Assembly (NCBI RefSeq): GCF_005116455.1
Contig: NZ_SWBP01000010.1
Location: 1 to 53,170, forward strand
DNA length: 53,170 bases
Source of the DNA: Pedobacter cryophilus
GTDB taxonomy: Bacteria; Bacteroidota; Bacteroidia; Sphingobacteriales; Sphingobacteriaceae
Direction: 5' to 3'
Shown: in pieces, positions 37,263 to 46,608 of the stretch
Position numbering within the stretch: the first letter of the stretch is position 1
Layout of the letters: each line of letters opens with the position of its first letter
The notes under the pieces: model-generated
Told to the model about the DNA's origin: nothing
Database searches by the model: none
Seen by the model: the letters and a program-made list of their open reading frames with translations, nothing else
Position numbers and translations under genes: made by a program

Positions 37263-37293
37263 AAAGCCTCTACTTAAAAAAAGCAGAGGCTTT
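37263..37293. terminator. Bidirectional intrinsic terminator
   Basis: AAAGCCTCT and AGAGGCTTT arms (with additional pairing CTT/AAG inside) lie between the convergent 410-residue gene and the 134-residue lipoprotein gene. Confidence 0.85.
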
Positions 37294-37333
37294 ATCGCTT
37301 CTATTAATTTAATCACAACACAAACCCTTATTA

Positions 37334-37738
37334 CTATTCTTCAGACGGAATCATTACTACTTTAACGCTTAAAACCCCTGGATTTTGGATCACTTGGTTA
37401 AAATCTGAACTTTGAACTTCCAATACCACTTTACTGTTAGAAGCCGAATAGCTGTATGCTAATCCATTGTAAGTTTGTGGTACAGATATGTAGTTATTTC
37501 CATTATCATAAGACACATAAACTAATAATCCATCATAAGTATTCACATAACTATCTCCTTGCAAAAAGCTAAGAGAAGCAGAATAAGTAAAACCCCCATC
37601 AGTAGTTGTCCAGCTGCTGGCATTTACACTATAAAAAATTGTTTTGTTGGGTACCGTATAATATTGTTCGGTTACTTTGCGGCAGGAGGATACTCCTAGT
37701 ATCAACAACCCTGCAAATAAAATCATCAGCTTTTTCAT
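37334..37738 (-). CDS. Small lipoprotein of unknown function
   Basis: A 134-residue product with a lipoprotein signal (MKKLMILFAGLLILGVSSC, Cys19). The mature part is rich in Tyr, Ser and Val and looks like one beta-sandwich domain; I do not recognise a family. It lies downstream of clpC on the same strand but beyond that gene's own promoter region, and a hairpin separates the two, so it is probably transcribed alone. Confidence 0.85.
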   Translation of the reverse strand: MKKLMILFAGLLILGVSSCRKVTEQYYTVPNKTIFYSVNASSWTTTDGGFTYSASLSFLQGDSYVNTYDGLLVYVSYDNGNNYISVPQTYNGLAYSYSASNSKVVLEVQSSDFNQVIQNPGVLSVKVVMIPSEE

Positions 37739-37797
37739 ATTGTTTGTCCTTTATTTAAAGACGATAGCTTTTCACTATTGGTTGCATCTTAAACAAA

Positions 37798-37826
37798 AAA
37801 AGCACCGCAAATATTGCGATGCTTTT
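37798..37826 (-). terminator. Intrinsic terminator after clpC
   Basis: Arms AAAAGCACCGCAA and TTGCGATGCTTTT pair with one mismatch; on the minus strand the hairpin is followed by a TTTTTTTG tract. It lies 21 bases below the clpC stop. Confidence 0.88.
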
Positions 37827-37846
37827 CTATGAAGGGGCTTCAAATT

Positions 37847-40393
37847 TTATTCTCCACCTTCTTTCTCTTCCTCTTCTTTCTTTTTCTTCTTTTTAGAAGT
37901 TTTTGCAAGAATCCTGATTTCTTGCTTTTCTTTATCAAAGTCCACTTCCATGGTATCACCTTCTACTAATTCTCCTTTAAGAATTTCTTCGGCAATTGGA
38001 TCTTCTAAAAATTTCTGAATTGCTCGTTTTAATGGTCGGGCTCCAAAATTAGGGTCAAATCCTTTATCGGCAATGTATTCTTTTGCTTCTTCGGTCAATT
38101 TAATCTCATAACCTAAAGCATGTACCCTACCAAATAAAGCTTTCAGCTCAATATCAATAATTCTAAATATTTCGGCTTTTTCTAAAGAATTAAATACAAT
38201 CACATCATCTACTCTATTTAAGAATTCTGGCGCAAAAGCTTTTTTCAAAGCACTTTCTATAACGGCTCTACTATGGGTATCGGCCTGAGAAGCTTTGGCT
38301 GCGGTGGTAAAACCAACACCTTGGCCAAAATCTTTTAACTGGCGAGCTCCAATATTAGAAGTCATAATCACTATCGTGTTTCTGAAATCTACTTTTCTAC
38401 CTAAAGAATCTGTTAACTGACCTTCATCTAATACCTGTAAAAGTATATTGAATACATCAGGGTGAGCTTTTTCAATCTCATCTAATAAAATTACAGAATA
38501 AGGTTTTCTTCTTACTTTTTCAGTAAGCTGACCGCCTTCTTCATAACCTACATATCCCGGAGGCGCTCCTACCAATCTAGAAACTGCAAATTTCTCCATG
38601 TATTCACTCATGTCAATCTGAATCAGAGAATCATCAGAATCAAACATAAAACGAGCTAATTCTTTGGCTAATTCTGTTTTACCAACTCCTGTTGGGCCTA
38701 AGAATATGAATGAACCAATTGGCTTTTTAGGATCTTTTAATCCAGCTCTTGTTCTTTGAATGGCTTTGGTTAATTTCTTGATAGCATCATCTTGTCCAAT
38801 AATTTTTTCGTTGATTTTCTCAAACATGCCTAATAATTTTTGGCTGTCTGCCTGACCAACTCTTTGAACCGGAATACCAGTCATCATAGAAACCACTTCG
38901 GCAACATTATCTTCAGATACAATGTATCTTTTAGTTTTGGTTTCCGCTTCCCATTCGGTTTTAGCTTTTTCCAATTCTTCTAAAAGGTTTTTCTCAGTAT
39001 CTCTTAATTTTGCTGCTTCTTCATATTTTTGACTGCGAACTACTTTGTTTTTCTCAACCTTAATTTGCTCTATCTTTTGCTCTATATCAATGATATTTTG
39101 CGGAACATGAATATTGGTTAAGTGAACACGAGAACCTGCTTCATCTAAAGCATCAATAGCTTTATCTGGCAAGAAACGATCTGTTATATATCTTGAAGTT
39201 AAACTTACACAAGCATTAATAGCTTCGTCTGTATAAGTTACGCCATGATGCTCTTCGTATTTGTCTTTAATTCTGTTTAAGATCTCAATAGTTTCTGTTG
39301 GTGTAGCCGGTTCAATCATTACCTTTTGGAAACGACGATCTAAAGCTCCATCTTTTTCAATATACTGACGGTATTCATCTAAAGTGGTAGCACCAATACA
39401 TTGAATTTCTCCCCTAGCCAAAGCAGGTTTAAACATATTAGAAGCGTCTAATGAACCAGAAGCTCCACCAGCACCAACTATGGTGTGAATCTCATCTATA
39501 AATAATATGACATCAGGAGATTTTTCTAACTCATTCATTACAGCTTTCATTCGCTCTTCAAACTGCCCACGGTATTTAGTACCGGCAACTAAAGAAGCTA
39601 AATCAAGCGTCACTACTCTTTTATTAAATAAAACCCTTGAAACCTTACGCTGTACAATTCTTAAGGCTAAACCTTCTGCAATGGCAGATTTACCCACACC
39701 AGGCTCACCTATTAAAATTGGATTATTCTTCTTACGTCGAGATAAGATTTGCGAAACTCTTTCAATTTCTTTCTCACGACCAACGATAGGATCTAATTTT
39801 CCATCCTCGGCCATACGTGTTAAATCTCTTCCAAAATTGTCTAAAACAGGAGTCTTAGATTTAATATCGGAAACTTTTTTGGGAGTAGTAAAAGAATCCT
39901 CGTCTTTAAACTCATCCTCACCACCAGCGGCAGAACCGGTTGGATCGTCTCTAAAACCTTCTCTATTATTTTCCACTTCAGATTTAAATATCTCGTAGTT
40001 TAAATTAAATTGTGCAAGTATTTGTGAAGCAATATTATCTTCCTCTCTTAAAATAGATAGTAATAAATGTTCAGTACCTATCACATCGCTTTTAAAAATC
40101 TTAGCTTCCAAATAGGTAATCTTTAAAACTTTTTCTGCTTGTTTAGTTAAAGGAATGTTTCCTAAATTAACGGTAGTTCCCGAATTGCCTCTAACAGCAT
40201 CCTCTACTGATCTTCTTAATTTAGCCGTATCAACACCTAAAGATTTTAAAATCTTTATTGCTACGCCATCACCTTCTCTTATCAAACCTAATAATAAGTG
40301 CTCTGTACCTATATAATCATGACCTAATCTTAAAGCCTCTTCTCGGCTGTAAGAAATAACATCTTTTACTCTCGGTGAAAATTTAGCTTCCAT
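37847..40393 (-). CDS. clpC: ATP-dependent Clp protease ATPase ClpC
   Basis: An 848-residue Hsp100 unfoldase that feeds ClpP. Order: two Clp_N repeats (1-150), first AAA+ domain with Walker A GEPGVGKSAIAEGLA and Walker B LFIDEIHTIVGAGG, a UVR-like coiled segment in the middle (YEEAAKLRDTEKNLLEEL), second AAA+ domain with Walker A GPTGVGKTELAKELA and Walker B ILLDEIEKAHPDVF, and a C-terminal lysine/glutamate tail (KKKKKKEEEEKEGGE). The UVR segment places it with ClpC rather than ClpB or ClpA. ClpP is not in the window. It diverges from ettA. Confidence 0.96.
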   Translation of the reverse strand: MEAKFSPRVKDVISYSREEALRLGHDYIGTEHLLLGLIREGDGVAIKILKSLGVDTAKLRRSVEDAVRGNSGTTVNLGNIPLTKQAEKVLKITYLEAKIFKSDVIGTEHLLLSILREEDNIASQILAQFNLNYEIFKSEVENNREGFRDDPTGSAAGGEDEFKDEDSFTTPKKVSDIKSKTPVLDNFGRDLTRMAEDGKLDPIVGREKEIERVSQILSRRKKNNPILIGEPGVGKSAIAEGLALRIVQRKVSRVLFNKRVVTLDLASLVAGTKYRGQFEERMKAVMNELEKSPDVILFIDEIHTIVGAGGASGSLDASNMFKPALARGEIQCIGATTLDEYRQYIEKDGALDRRFQKVMIEPATPTETIEILNRIKDKYEEHHGVTYTDEAINACVSLTSRYITDRFLPDKAIDALDEAGSRVHLTNIHVPQNIIDIEQKIEQIKVEKNKVVRSQKYEEAAKLRDTEKNLLEELEKAKTEWEAETKTKRYIVSEDNVAEVVSMMTGIPVQRVGQADSQKLLGMFEKINEKIIGQDDAIKKLTKAIQRTRAGLKDPKKPIGSFIFLGPTGVGKTELAKELARFMFDSDDSLIQIDMSEYMEKFAVSRLVGAPPGYVGYEEGGQLTEKVRRKPYSVILLDEIEKAHPDVFNILLQVLDEGQLTDSLGRKVDFRNTIVIMTSNIGARQLKDFGQGVGFTTAAKASQADTHSRAVIESALKKAFAPEFLNRVDDVIVFNSLEKAEIFRIIDIELKALFGRVHALGYEIKLTEEAKEYIADKGFDPNFGARPLKRAIQKFLEDPIAEEILKGELVEGDTMEVDFDKEKQEIRILAKTSKKKKKKEEEEKEGGE

Positions 40394-40584
40394 ATAAAAC
40401 CTTTCTCTTGTAGTGTTGAACGTCCTAATGTATTAATTTGTTTCTTAATCATTCAGTAACGTTTGATAGTATTTATCAACAATACGACCAATTTAGTGGA
40501 AAACGCTACTTCTTAAGGCAAGTTCACAATTTTTACTCATTTTTGACCAAAAACACGATATTTGAAATTCATTTTAAAGAAATA

Positions 40585-42264
40585 ATGGCAGACGAAAAAA
40601 TTATCTTTTCCATGGCAGGTGTAAACAAGATTTACCCTCCTCAGAAACAGGTTCTAAAAAATATTTACCTCTCCTTTTTTTACGGCGCTAAAATTGGTGT
40701 AATTGGTTTAAACGGATCTGGAAAATCATCAGTACTTAAAATTATTGCTGGCTTAGACAAAGCTTATCAGGGCGAAGTGGTGTTTGCACCGGGTTATACG
40801 GTTGGTTATCTGGCGCAAGAGCCTTTGTTGGATCCTTCAAAAACTGTTAAAGAAATTGTTGCCGAAGGCGCAAAAGAAATTACTGATATTTTGGAAGAGT
40901 ACGAGGCCATTAATGAAAAATTTGGTTTGCCCGAGGTTTACGAGGATGCAGATGCGATGGAGAAGTTGATGAACAAACAAGGCGAGCTTCAAGATAAAAT
41001 TGATGCGGTAAATGGCTGGGAATTAGATGCAAAGTTAGAAAGAGCCATGGATGCTTTGCGTTGCCCTGATCCGGACTCTTCAGTTGTCAATTTGTCAGGA
41101 GGGGAAAGAAGAAGAGTGGCTTTATGTCGCTTATTGATACAACAACCCGATGTTTTATTATTAGATGAGCCTACCAACCACTTAGATGCCGAATCTATTG
41201 ACTGGTTAGAACAACATTTGAAACAATATGAAGGAACCGTAATTGCGGTAACTCACGATAGGTATTTCTTAGATAACGTAGCCGGATGGATTTTAGAATT
41301 AGACCGAGGCGAAGGTTTACCTTGGAAAGGAAATTACTCTAGCTGGTTAGACCAAAAATCTAAACGTTTAGCACAAGAAGAGAAAACAGAAAGCAAACGC
41401 CAAAAAACGCTTGAGCGTGAATTAGAATGGTCTAAAATGGCCCCAAAAGCTCGTCATGCTAAATCTAAAGCTCGTTTATCTAATTATGAAAAGCTAGCAT
41501 CAGAAGAAACCAAAGAAAGAGAAGAAAGACTAGAGCTTTTTATTCCACCCGGACCAAGACTAGGGAATGTGGTAATTGAAGCCGCCAACGTAAGTAAAGC
41601 TTATGGCGATAAAGTATTATTTGATAACCTTACTTTTTCTTTACCACCAGCAGGTATTGTTGGAATTATTGGACCCAATGGAGCAGGAAAAACAACCTTG
41701 TTTAGATTAATTACCGGACAAGACCAACCTGATGGTGGTTCTTTTAGAGTGGGAGAAACTGTTAAGTTGGGTTATGTAGATCAAAGTCATGATGATTTAG
41801 ACCCCGAAAAATCTGTTTGGGAAAACATAACTGGCGGTTTAGAAAACATACAATTAGGAAATAGAACTTCAAATTCCAGAGCTTATGTTTCTAGATTTAA
41901 CTTTAACGGAGCAGATCAACAAAAGAAAGTAGGTGTTTTATCTGGTGGAGAAAGAAACCGGGTGCATTTAGCCATCACTTTAAAAGAAGGCAGTAATGTG
42001 CTTTTACTAGATGAGCCTACCAATGATATTGATGTAAACACTTTAAGAGCTTTAGAAGAAGCTTTAGATGATTTTGGGGGTTGCGCCGTGGTAATTTCTC
42101 ACGATAGGTGGTTTTTAGATCGTATTTGTACGCATATTTTAGCCTTTGAAGGCGATTCGCAAGTTTACTTTTTTGAAGGGAATTACTCTGATTATGAAGA
42201 GAATCGTAAAAAACGTTTAGGAGATATTGCGCCTAAAAGAATTAAATATAGAAAGATTGTTTAG
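40585..42264 (+). CDS. ettA: ABC-F translational throttle EttA
   Basis: The longest frame begins at 40438, but MADEKIIFSMAGVNKIYPPQ at the ATG 40585 is the normal EttA N-terminus, giving 559 residues. It has two ABC cassettes: GLNGSGKSSVLKII / LSGGERRRVALCR / LLDEPTNHLDAES, and GPNGAGKTTLFRLI / LSGGERNRVHLAI / LLDEPTNDIDVNT. Between them lies the arm region and charged linker (about 245-320) that contacts the ribosome. EttA gates the first peptide bonds in response to energy status. A terminator hairpin follows. Confidence 0.95.
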   Translation: MADEKIIFSMAGVNKIYPPQKQVLKNIYLSFFYGAKIGVIGLNGSGKSSVLKIIAGLDKAYQGEVVFAPGYTVGYLAQEPLLDPSKTVKEIVAEGAKEITDILEEYEAINEKFGLPEVYEDADAMEKLMNKQGELQDKIDAVNGWELDAKLERAMDALRCPDPDSSVVNLSGGERRRVALCRLLIQQPDVLLLDEPTNHLDAESIDWLEQHLKQYEGTVIAVTHDRYFLDNVAGWILELDRGEGLPWKGNYSSWLDQKSKRLAQEEKTESKRQKTLERELEWSKMAPKARHAKSKARLSNYEKLASEETKEREERLELFIPPGPRLGNVVIEAANVSKAYGDKVLFDNLTFSLPPAGIVGIIGPNGAGKTTLFRLITGQDQPDGGSFRVGETVKLGYVDQSHDDLDPEKSVWENITGGLENIQLGNRTSNSRAYVSRFNFNGADQQKKVGVLSGGERNRVHLAITLKEGSNVLLLDEPTNDIDVNTLRALEEALDDFGGCAVVISHDRWFLDRICTHILAFEGDSQVYFFEGNYSDYEENRKKRLGDIAPKRIKYRKIV

Positions 42265-42358
42265 GTATTTTTCAATAGAAGAATGCCTGTGTTTTTTTTT
42301 ACGCAAAAGACGCAAAGTTTAACTCAAAGAGCGCATAAGTAACCTTTATTCTTTTTTC

Positions 42359-42392
42359 AAGCAGGGTCTCGCATAGCGGACCCTGCTTTTTT
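42359..42392 (+). terminator. Intrinsic terminator after ettA
   Basis: Arms GCAGGGTC and GACCCTGC (extended by AA/TT) followed by TTTTTT. Confidence 0.9.
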
Positions 42393-42414
42393 GCATCGAA
42401 ATTTTATTTTTAGT

Positions 42415-42510
42415 ACTGCCCCGCAACAGGGATGGTAGGTAAAGCTTTTTTTAAAGCTTGTGCTTTTTTGCACCATAGCGATAGCGGAGTACCGCACAGC
42501 CCGGCCGTTG
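42415..42510. repeat. Intergenic dispersed repeat with CAGCCCGG motif
   Basis: A GC-rich island (TGCCCCGCAACAGGGATGG, AAAGCTTTTTTTAAAGCTT palindrome-like, GATAGCGGAGTACCGCAC, AGCCCGGCCGTTGCCC) in an AT-rich gap between ettA and the next minus gene. It belongs to the same general class as the islands at 17640-17756 and 52282-52395; orientation and exact boundaries are uncertain. Confidence 0.5.
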
Positions 42511-42566
42511 CCCAAATATTTAAAAATTTAAGAATCAGGTAGGATTTAGATAATTTTTTAATTGAT

Positions 42567-42791
42567 TTATTTTCTAAAAACCTTGCTCATTCTTTTATCT
42601 AATAAGAACAACATTTTTCCTCTGTTTTTAACTAATCTTGAAATTCCTCTGCTAAACTTATTCATTGGCTTAGTTATAGACTGATTAAGCTTTTCTGGCA
42701 GATCTTGAATATCATTAATTAAGTGCTGGTATTTTTGATTGCATCGGCTTTGCTGCATCAGCAAAAACTCGTGATTTAATTGAGCATCCAT
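42567..42791 (-). CDS. Small basic protein with a strong Shine-Dalgarno sequence
   Basis: A 74-residue protein (the frame has an ATG at 42794 and the preferred one at 42791). It is rich in Gln, Lys and Arg, predicted helical, and has no signal peptide; I do not recognise it. Unlike its neighbours it has AAAGGAGG at 42797-42804, 5 bases before the ATG at 42791. Shine-Dalgarno sites this good are uncommon in this phylum. Confidence 0.7.
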   Translation of the reverse strand: MDAQLNHEFLLMQQSRCNQKYQHLINDIQDLPEKLNQSITKPMNKFSRGISRLVKNRGKMLFLLDKRMSKVFRK

Positions 42792-42796
42792 CATTT

Positions 42797-42804
42797 CCTC
42801 CTTT
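42797..42804 (-). promoter_or_regulatory. Shine-Dalgarno sequence AAAGGAGG
   Basis: A near-complete anti-Shine-Dalgarno match, 5 bases before the ATG at 42791. It favours that start over the ATG at 42794, which would be only 2 bases away. Confidence 0.75.
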
Positions 42805-42990
42805 GTTTAATTGGTTAAAATAAATTTACAATTATTAAACTCACTTACAGGCAAGAAAAAAGTAACAAAACTGTTGATAACAAGATATTTGTTAACAATT
42901 AAATAATCGTAAATTTATAAAACAATGAATAACAATCACTTAATTTTATAGACCTCTATAAAAGGGTCGAAAAAATTTAATCTAAAATTT

Positions 42991-43464
42991 ATGACCTGGA
43001 AAAAATTTAGCGGCGAAACTATTAAATCGCCCATCTTAGAAGAAGTAGAACAAGCCATTGAAAGAGAGTATAACCTTGGCAACAAATTAAAAGTTTGTAT
43101 AGGTACAGATTCTCAAGTTAAAGGAGCCATTACTGATTTTGCTACTGTAATTGTATTTTTAAGAGAAAAAAAAGGTGGGTTTATGTTTATCCACCAAGAG
43201 CGTACTTCTCAAAAAATGAGTATTAAAGAACGAATGCTTTCTGAGGTACAAAAATCTATTGAATGTGCTTATGCTTTATGTGATCTTTTAGATTTATATG
43301 ATGTTGACTTAGAGGTTCATGCTGATATTAACACCAATCCTAATTTTAAATCTAATGCGGCCCTACATGAGGCAATGGGTTATATTTTGAGTATGGGTTT
43401 TGTTTTTAAAGCTAAACCAGAGGCCTTTGCCAGTTCTTATTGCGCTAATAAAATGGTTCAATAA
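42991..43464 (+). CDS. YkuK-like RNase H-fold protein
   Basis: A 157-residue protein of the YkuK (DUF458) family: an RNase H-like fold with KVCIGTDSQVKGAITDFATV at the first strand (Asp of the acidic active site), a MSIKERMLSEVQKSIECAYA helix, VDLEVHADINTNPNFKSN, and the end GYILSMGFVFKAKPEAFASS. Members are found in many bacteria, including spore formers; the role is unknown. It ends before a bidirectional hairpin. Confidence 0.9.
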   Translation: MTWKKFSGETIKSPILEEVEQAIEREYNLGNKLKVCIGTDSQVKGAITDFATVIVFLREKKGGFMFIHQERTSQKMSIKERMLSEVQKSIECAYALCDLLDLYDVDLEVHADINTNPNFKSNAALHEAMGYILSMGFVFKAKPEAFASSYCANKMVQ

Positions 43465-43504
43465 AAAAGCCTGAACCTTTTGTAAGGCCCAAGCTTTTTT
43501 ATTG
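43461..43504. terminator. Bidirectional terminator between YkuK-like gene and amt
   Basis: AATAAAAAAGC and GCTTTTTTATT arms with partial inner pairing, in the gap between two convergent genes. Confidence 0.75.
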
Positions 43505-43520
43505 ATATAAAGCAATTGAA

Positions 43521-44888
43521 TTAACTTGCTATGAACTCTTCTTTGCTTAATAAGGTACCTTGGGTATAATTTTCTGAGTGCTGAGATTCATCTAAACCTA
43601 ATTCTTCTTCTTCGGAACTTACACGAATGGGCTCTATAAAATTAACTATTTTAAAAATGATGTAAGAGAGAATAAAACTATAACCAACTGCAATAAACAA
43701 GGTTTTAATTTGTACCCAAAAGAAAGCTGCGTTACCAAAAAACAAACCATCGTTTCCGGCTCCGTTAATTAATTTTGTTGCAAAAATACCCGTCATCACC
43801 ACTCCTACCATACCACCAACACCATGGCAAGGAAATACATCTAAAGTATCGTCTAAACTAGATTTTGACTTAAAATAAACTACTATATTAGAAATAACAG
43901 CGGCTACAACACCAATAAATATACTGTGGTGAATGCTTACAAAACCTGCTGCGGGTGTAATAGCTACCAAACCTACTACTGCACCAATACAAAAACCTAA
44001 AACCGAAGGTTTTTTTCCTCTTAATACATCAAAAAACATCCATGATAAACCTGCTGCGGCTGCGGCTGTATTAGTAGTTGCAAAAGCAGAAACAGCTAAT
44101 CCGTTTGCTGCCAAGGCAGAACCTGCGTTAAAACCAAACCAACCAAACCACAATAAACTTGTTCCTATTAATACGTAAGGAATGTTTGCAGGGGGTATTT
44201 CTTTATGCTCTAAGTGAACTTTTCTTCTTTTTAAAACCAAAGCACCTGCTAAAGCAGCACAACCGGCAGAAATATGTACTACTGTGCCTCCGGCAAAATC
44301 TAAAGCTCCCATTTGGAATAGTAAACCATCTGGATGCCAGGTCATGTGAGCTAAAGGAGCGTAAACAAAAATGCTAAACAAAACAGTAAATAATATATAA
44401 GAGGTAAAACGAATACGTTCTGCAACTGCACCTACTACTAAACCCGGAGTAATTACGGCAAACATTAATTGATAAAAAGCAAATAGCCCTCTTGGGATGG
44501 TTGGCGCCAATGGCCAAGGCTCAGAAGACATTACGTCTTTAAAAAACAAATGAGTCATTGGGTTGCCTATAAAACCATTAATGGATTCTCCAAAACAAAG
44601 ACTGTATCCTACTACTATCCATAAAACGCCTACAATACCAGCCGCAACCACACTTTTTATCATGGTAGAAAGCACATTTTTTCTGTGAACCATACCTCCA
44701 TAAAAAAAAGCTAAACCTGGTGTCATGATAAAAACTAATGCCGTTGCAACTAAAATCCAAGTTACATCTGCTGGATTATACTTGCTTTCATCAGAAAAAT
44801 TTGCATTTGTTTGCACAAATAATACTGCGATAGCAATAATGACCAGAATACTAAAGGGCATTAACCTTTTAAAAATAGAATTTTTCAT
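43521..44888 (-). CDS. amt: Ammonium transporter Amt
   Basis: The frame is open to 45011, but the sensible start is the ATG at 44888 (MKNSIFKRLMPFSILVIIAI), giving 455 residues with about 11 to 12 helices. Seen: FFYGGMVHRKNVLSTMIKS, the first pore histidine in GGTVVHISAGCAALAGA, and the second in FPCHGVGGMVGV. The protein moves ammonium (or ammonia with a proton) across the inner membrane. The C-terminal tail (SSEEEELGLDESQHSENYTQ) is acidic. No glnK (PII) gene is adjacent in this window. Confidence 0.95.
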   Translation of the reverse strand: MKNSIFKRLMPFSILVIIAIAVLFVQTNANFSDESKYNPADVTWILVATALVFIMTPGLAFFYGGMVHRKNVLSTMIKSVVAAGIVGVLWIVVGYSLCFGESINGFIGNPMTHLFFKDVMSSEPWPLAPTIPRGLFAFYQLMFAVITPGLVVGAVAERIRFTSYILFTVLFSIFVYAPLAHMTWHPDGLLFQMGALDFAGGTVVHISAGCAALAGALVLKRRKVHLEHKEIPPANIPYVLIGTSLLWFGWFGFNAGSALAANGLAVSAFATTNTAAAAAGLSWMFFDVLRGKKPSVLGFCIGAVVGLVAITPAAGFVSIHHSIFIGVVAAVISNIVVYFKSKSSLDDTLDVFPCHGVGGMVGVVMTGIFATKLINGAGNDGLFFGNAAFFWVQIKTLFIAVGYSFILSYIIFKIVNFIEPIRVSSEEEELGLDESQHSENYTQGTLLSKEEFIAS

Positions 44889-45076
44889 TTTTTTTGTTTT
44901 GGTTTGATTATTTATACAATTATCAGAAATTATTTGATAAAAAATGAAATTATTATCAAATAATATTACAAATATCATATAATTTTGATTTAAAAACACA
45001 AAAACAACCAATTATTTATATAAACAACCATAATTTATCCTAAAAACCTTTTAACATTTTGAACGTTTAGGAGATT

Positions 45077-45547
45077 ATGAAAACGTATACAGTTAAGTTT
45101 GAGCAAAAATTACCTATAACCTTAGAAGAAGCTTGGGACTTTTTTTCGTCTCCAATTAATTTAGCCAAAATCACTCCTAAAAGCATGGCTTTTATCATCA
45201 CTTCTGACTATAAAGTGAATACCAAAATGTATGAGGGAATGATTATTACTTATAAAGTTGCACCCCTTCTAGGTGTTAAAATAGATTGGATGACCGAAAT
45301 CACTCATGTAAAAGAGGGAGAATATTTTATTGATGAACAACGCTTTGGACCTTTTAAATTTTGGCATCATGAGCATCATTTTAAAGCCATTGAAGGTGGT
45401 GTTTTAATGACAGATAAATTAATTTATGGCATTCCTTTCGGGATTTTTGGCCAAATAGCTAACGCGATAACTGTAGCCAAACAAACTCAAGAAATATTTG
45501 ACTACAGAGAAAAAGCGGTGGAAGAATTGTTTGGAGTTTATAAGTAG
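45077..45547 (+). CDS. SRPBCC family protein
   Basis: A 156-residue helix-grip protein of the SRPBCC/START-like superfamily: KFEQKLPITLEEAWDFFSSP at the N-terminus, PKSMAF, and the segment VKEGEYFIDEQRFGPFKFWH followed by HEHHFKAIEGG. Relatives are often annotated as cell division inhibitor SulA-like or cyclase-like, but function is not established. A short 12-bp inverted repeat lies between it and the convergent radical SAM gene. Confidence 0.9.
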   Translation: MKTYTVKFEQKLPITLEEAWDFFSSPINLAKITPKSMAFIITSDYKVNTKMYEGMIITYKVAPLLGVKIDWMTEITHVKEGEYFIDEQRFGPFKFWHHEHHFKAIEGGVLMTDKLIYGIPFGIFGQIANAITVAKQTQEIFDYREKAVEELFGVYK

Positions 45548-45600
45548 AAGTTTAAAGTGGAAAGAACAAAGTAGGTAAACGATATGTTCACTTTAAACTT
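45548..45600. repeat. Inverted repeat between convergent genes
   Basis: Perfect 12-bp arms AAGTTTAAAGTG (45548-45559) and CACTTTAAACTT (45589-45600), followed by further AAACTTT-type repeats. Possibly a weak terminator. Confidence 0.6.
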
Positions 45601-45606
45601 TGAACT

Positions 45607-46572
45607 CTAAACTTTAAACTTACTCCCCTGCACTACGCCTCTTCTTTCAATTTCATCATCAACATAGGTTTGGATTTCTGATTTTCTTAATCCCCAGTTT
45701 GGAGCAATAAGCATATCTAAGTCTGAAATTCCAAAAAGCCTTTGAATCACTAAATCTGGGCGAACCATTGGCAATAACTCACATAAGAAATCGGTGTATT
45801 CTGGTAAACTGAATAATTTAAACGGCTCTTTTTTGTATCTAGCCCCCATAATAGAACCTTCTACAATATGTAAATGATGAAATTTCACAAATTTGATTTG
45901 TGGAAATCGGTTAATTTCATCGGCGTAAGCCAACATCATTTCTTTTGTTTCGCCTGGTAAGCCAAAAATGGTGTGTACGCAAATATCTAGCTTGGTGTTT
46001 TCGAGCAGTTTTAAGGTATCTAAAAATTCATCGTGAGAACAACCTCTATTAATTTGAGATAAGGTTTCATTATAAATAGATTCCATACCCATTTCTAAAT
46101 CTACATCTACCCTATCGCTATAACTTTCTAACAGTGCAATTTTCTCTGCATCCAAACAATCTGGTCTGGTACCCACAGATAAACCCACAACATCTGCCGG
46201 ATTCACACTTAAAGCTTCATCATATAAAGTTTTTAAATAATGAGCCGGCGCATAGGTATTTGTATTAGGCTGAAAATAAATAATAAACTTTTCGGCTTTA
46301 TAACTTTTTCTGGCTTTTTGCATCCCGTACTCAATTTGCTCTTTCATGGTTTCCATGGTGCGAGAAGTGGGCGTAAACGAATCTACGTTGCAATAAGTGC
46401 AGCCACCGTAACCTTTAGAGCCATCTCTATTGGGGCATGTAAAACCCCCATCTACAATAACTTTGTACACTCTTTGTCCGTTATATTTGCGTTTGAGATG
46501 AGCGCTGTAGTAATTATAATTCTTTTCGCCGAAAGCCAGTGATTTTTCCAATGTCAAATGATATTTTTGCAA
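45607..46572 (-). CDS. TIGR01212-type radical SAM protein (YhcC-like)
   Basis: About 320 residues. The cysteines for the [4Fe-4S] cluster are Cys46, Cys58 and Cys61 (FTCPNRDGSKGYGGCTYCN, the CX11CX2C pattern of this subfamily). Other family parts: QPNTNTYAPAHYLK, VGLSVGTRPDCL, ELELGMESIYNETL-type segment, HTIFGLPGETKEMM. The substrate is unknown. The start is uncertain: no ATG exists at the N-terminus. The TTG at 46572 sits inside a TATCTTTG box (46577-46570), so the TTG at 46557 or 46551 is more likely. Confidence 0.93.
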   Translation of the reverse strand: MQKYHLTLEKSLAFGEKNYNYYSAHLKRKYNGQRVYKVIVDGGFTCPNRDGSKGYGGCTYCNVDSFTPTSRTMETMKEQIEYGMQKARKSYKAEKFIIYFQPNTNTYAPAHYLKTLYDEALSVNPADVVGLSVGTRPDCLDAEKIALLESYSDRVDVDLEMGMESIYNETLSQINRGCSHDEFLDTLKLLENTKLDICVHTIFGLPGETKEMMLAYADEINRFPQIKFVKFHHLHIVEGSIMGARYKKEPFKLFSLPEYTDFLCELLPMVRPDLVIQRLFGISDLDMLIAPNWGLRKSEIQTYVDDEIERRGVVQGSKFKV

Positions 46573-46577
46573 AGATA
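46570..46577 (-). promoter_or_regulatory. -7 box (TATCTTTG) for the radical SAM gene
   Basis: Exact TAnnTTTG match on the minus strand that overlaps the most upstream TTG start codon of the gene. Confidence 0.5.
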
Positions 46578-46608
46578 CAAATTGAAGCCGATTACAAATT
46601 AATAAGCA

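Noticed and set aside
43521-45011. Amt start at 45011
   Set aside because: The extra 41 residues lie upstream of the normal N-terminal hydrophobic segment; the ATG at 44888 is the expected start.
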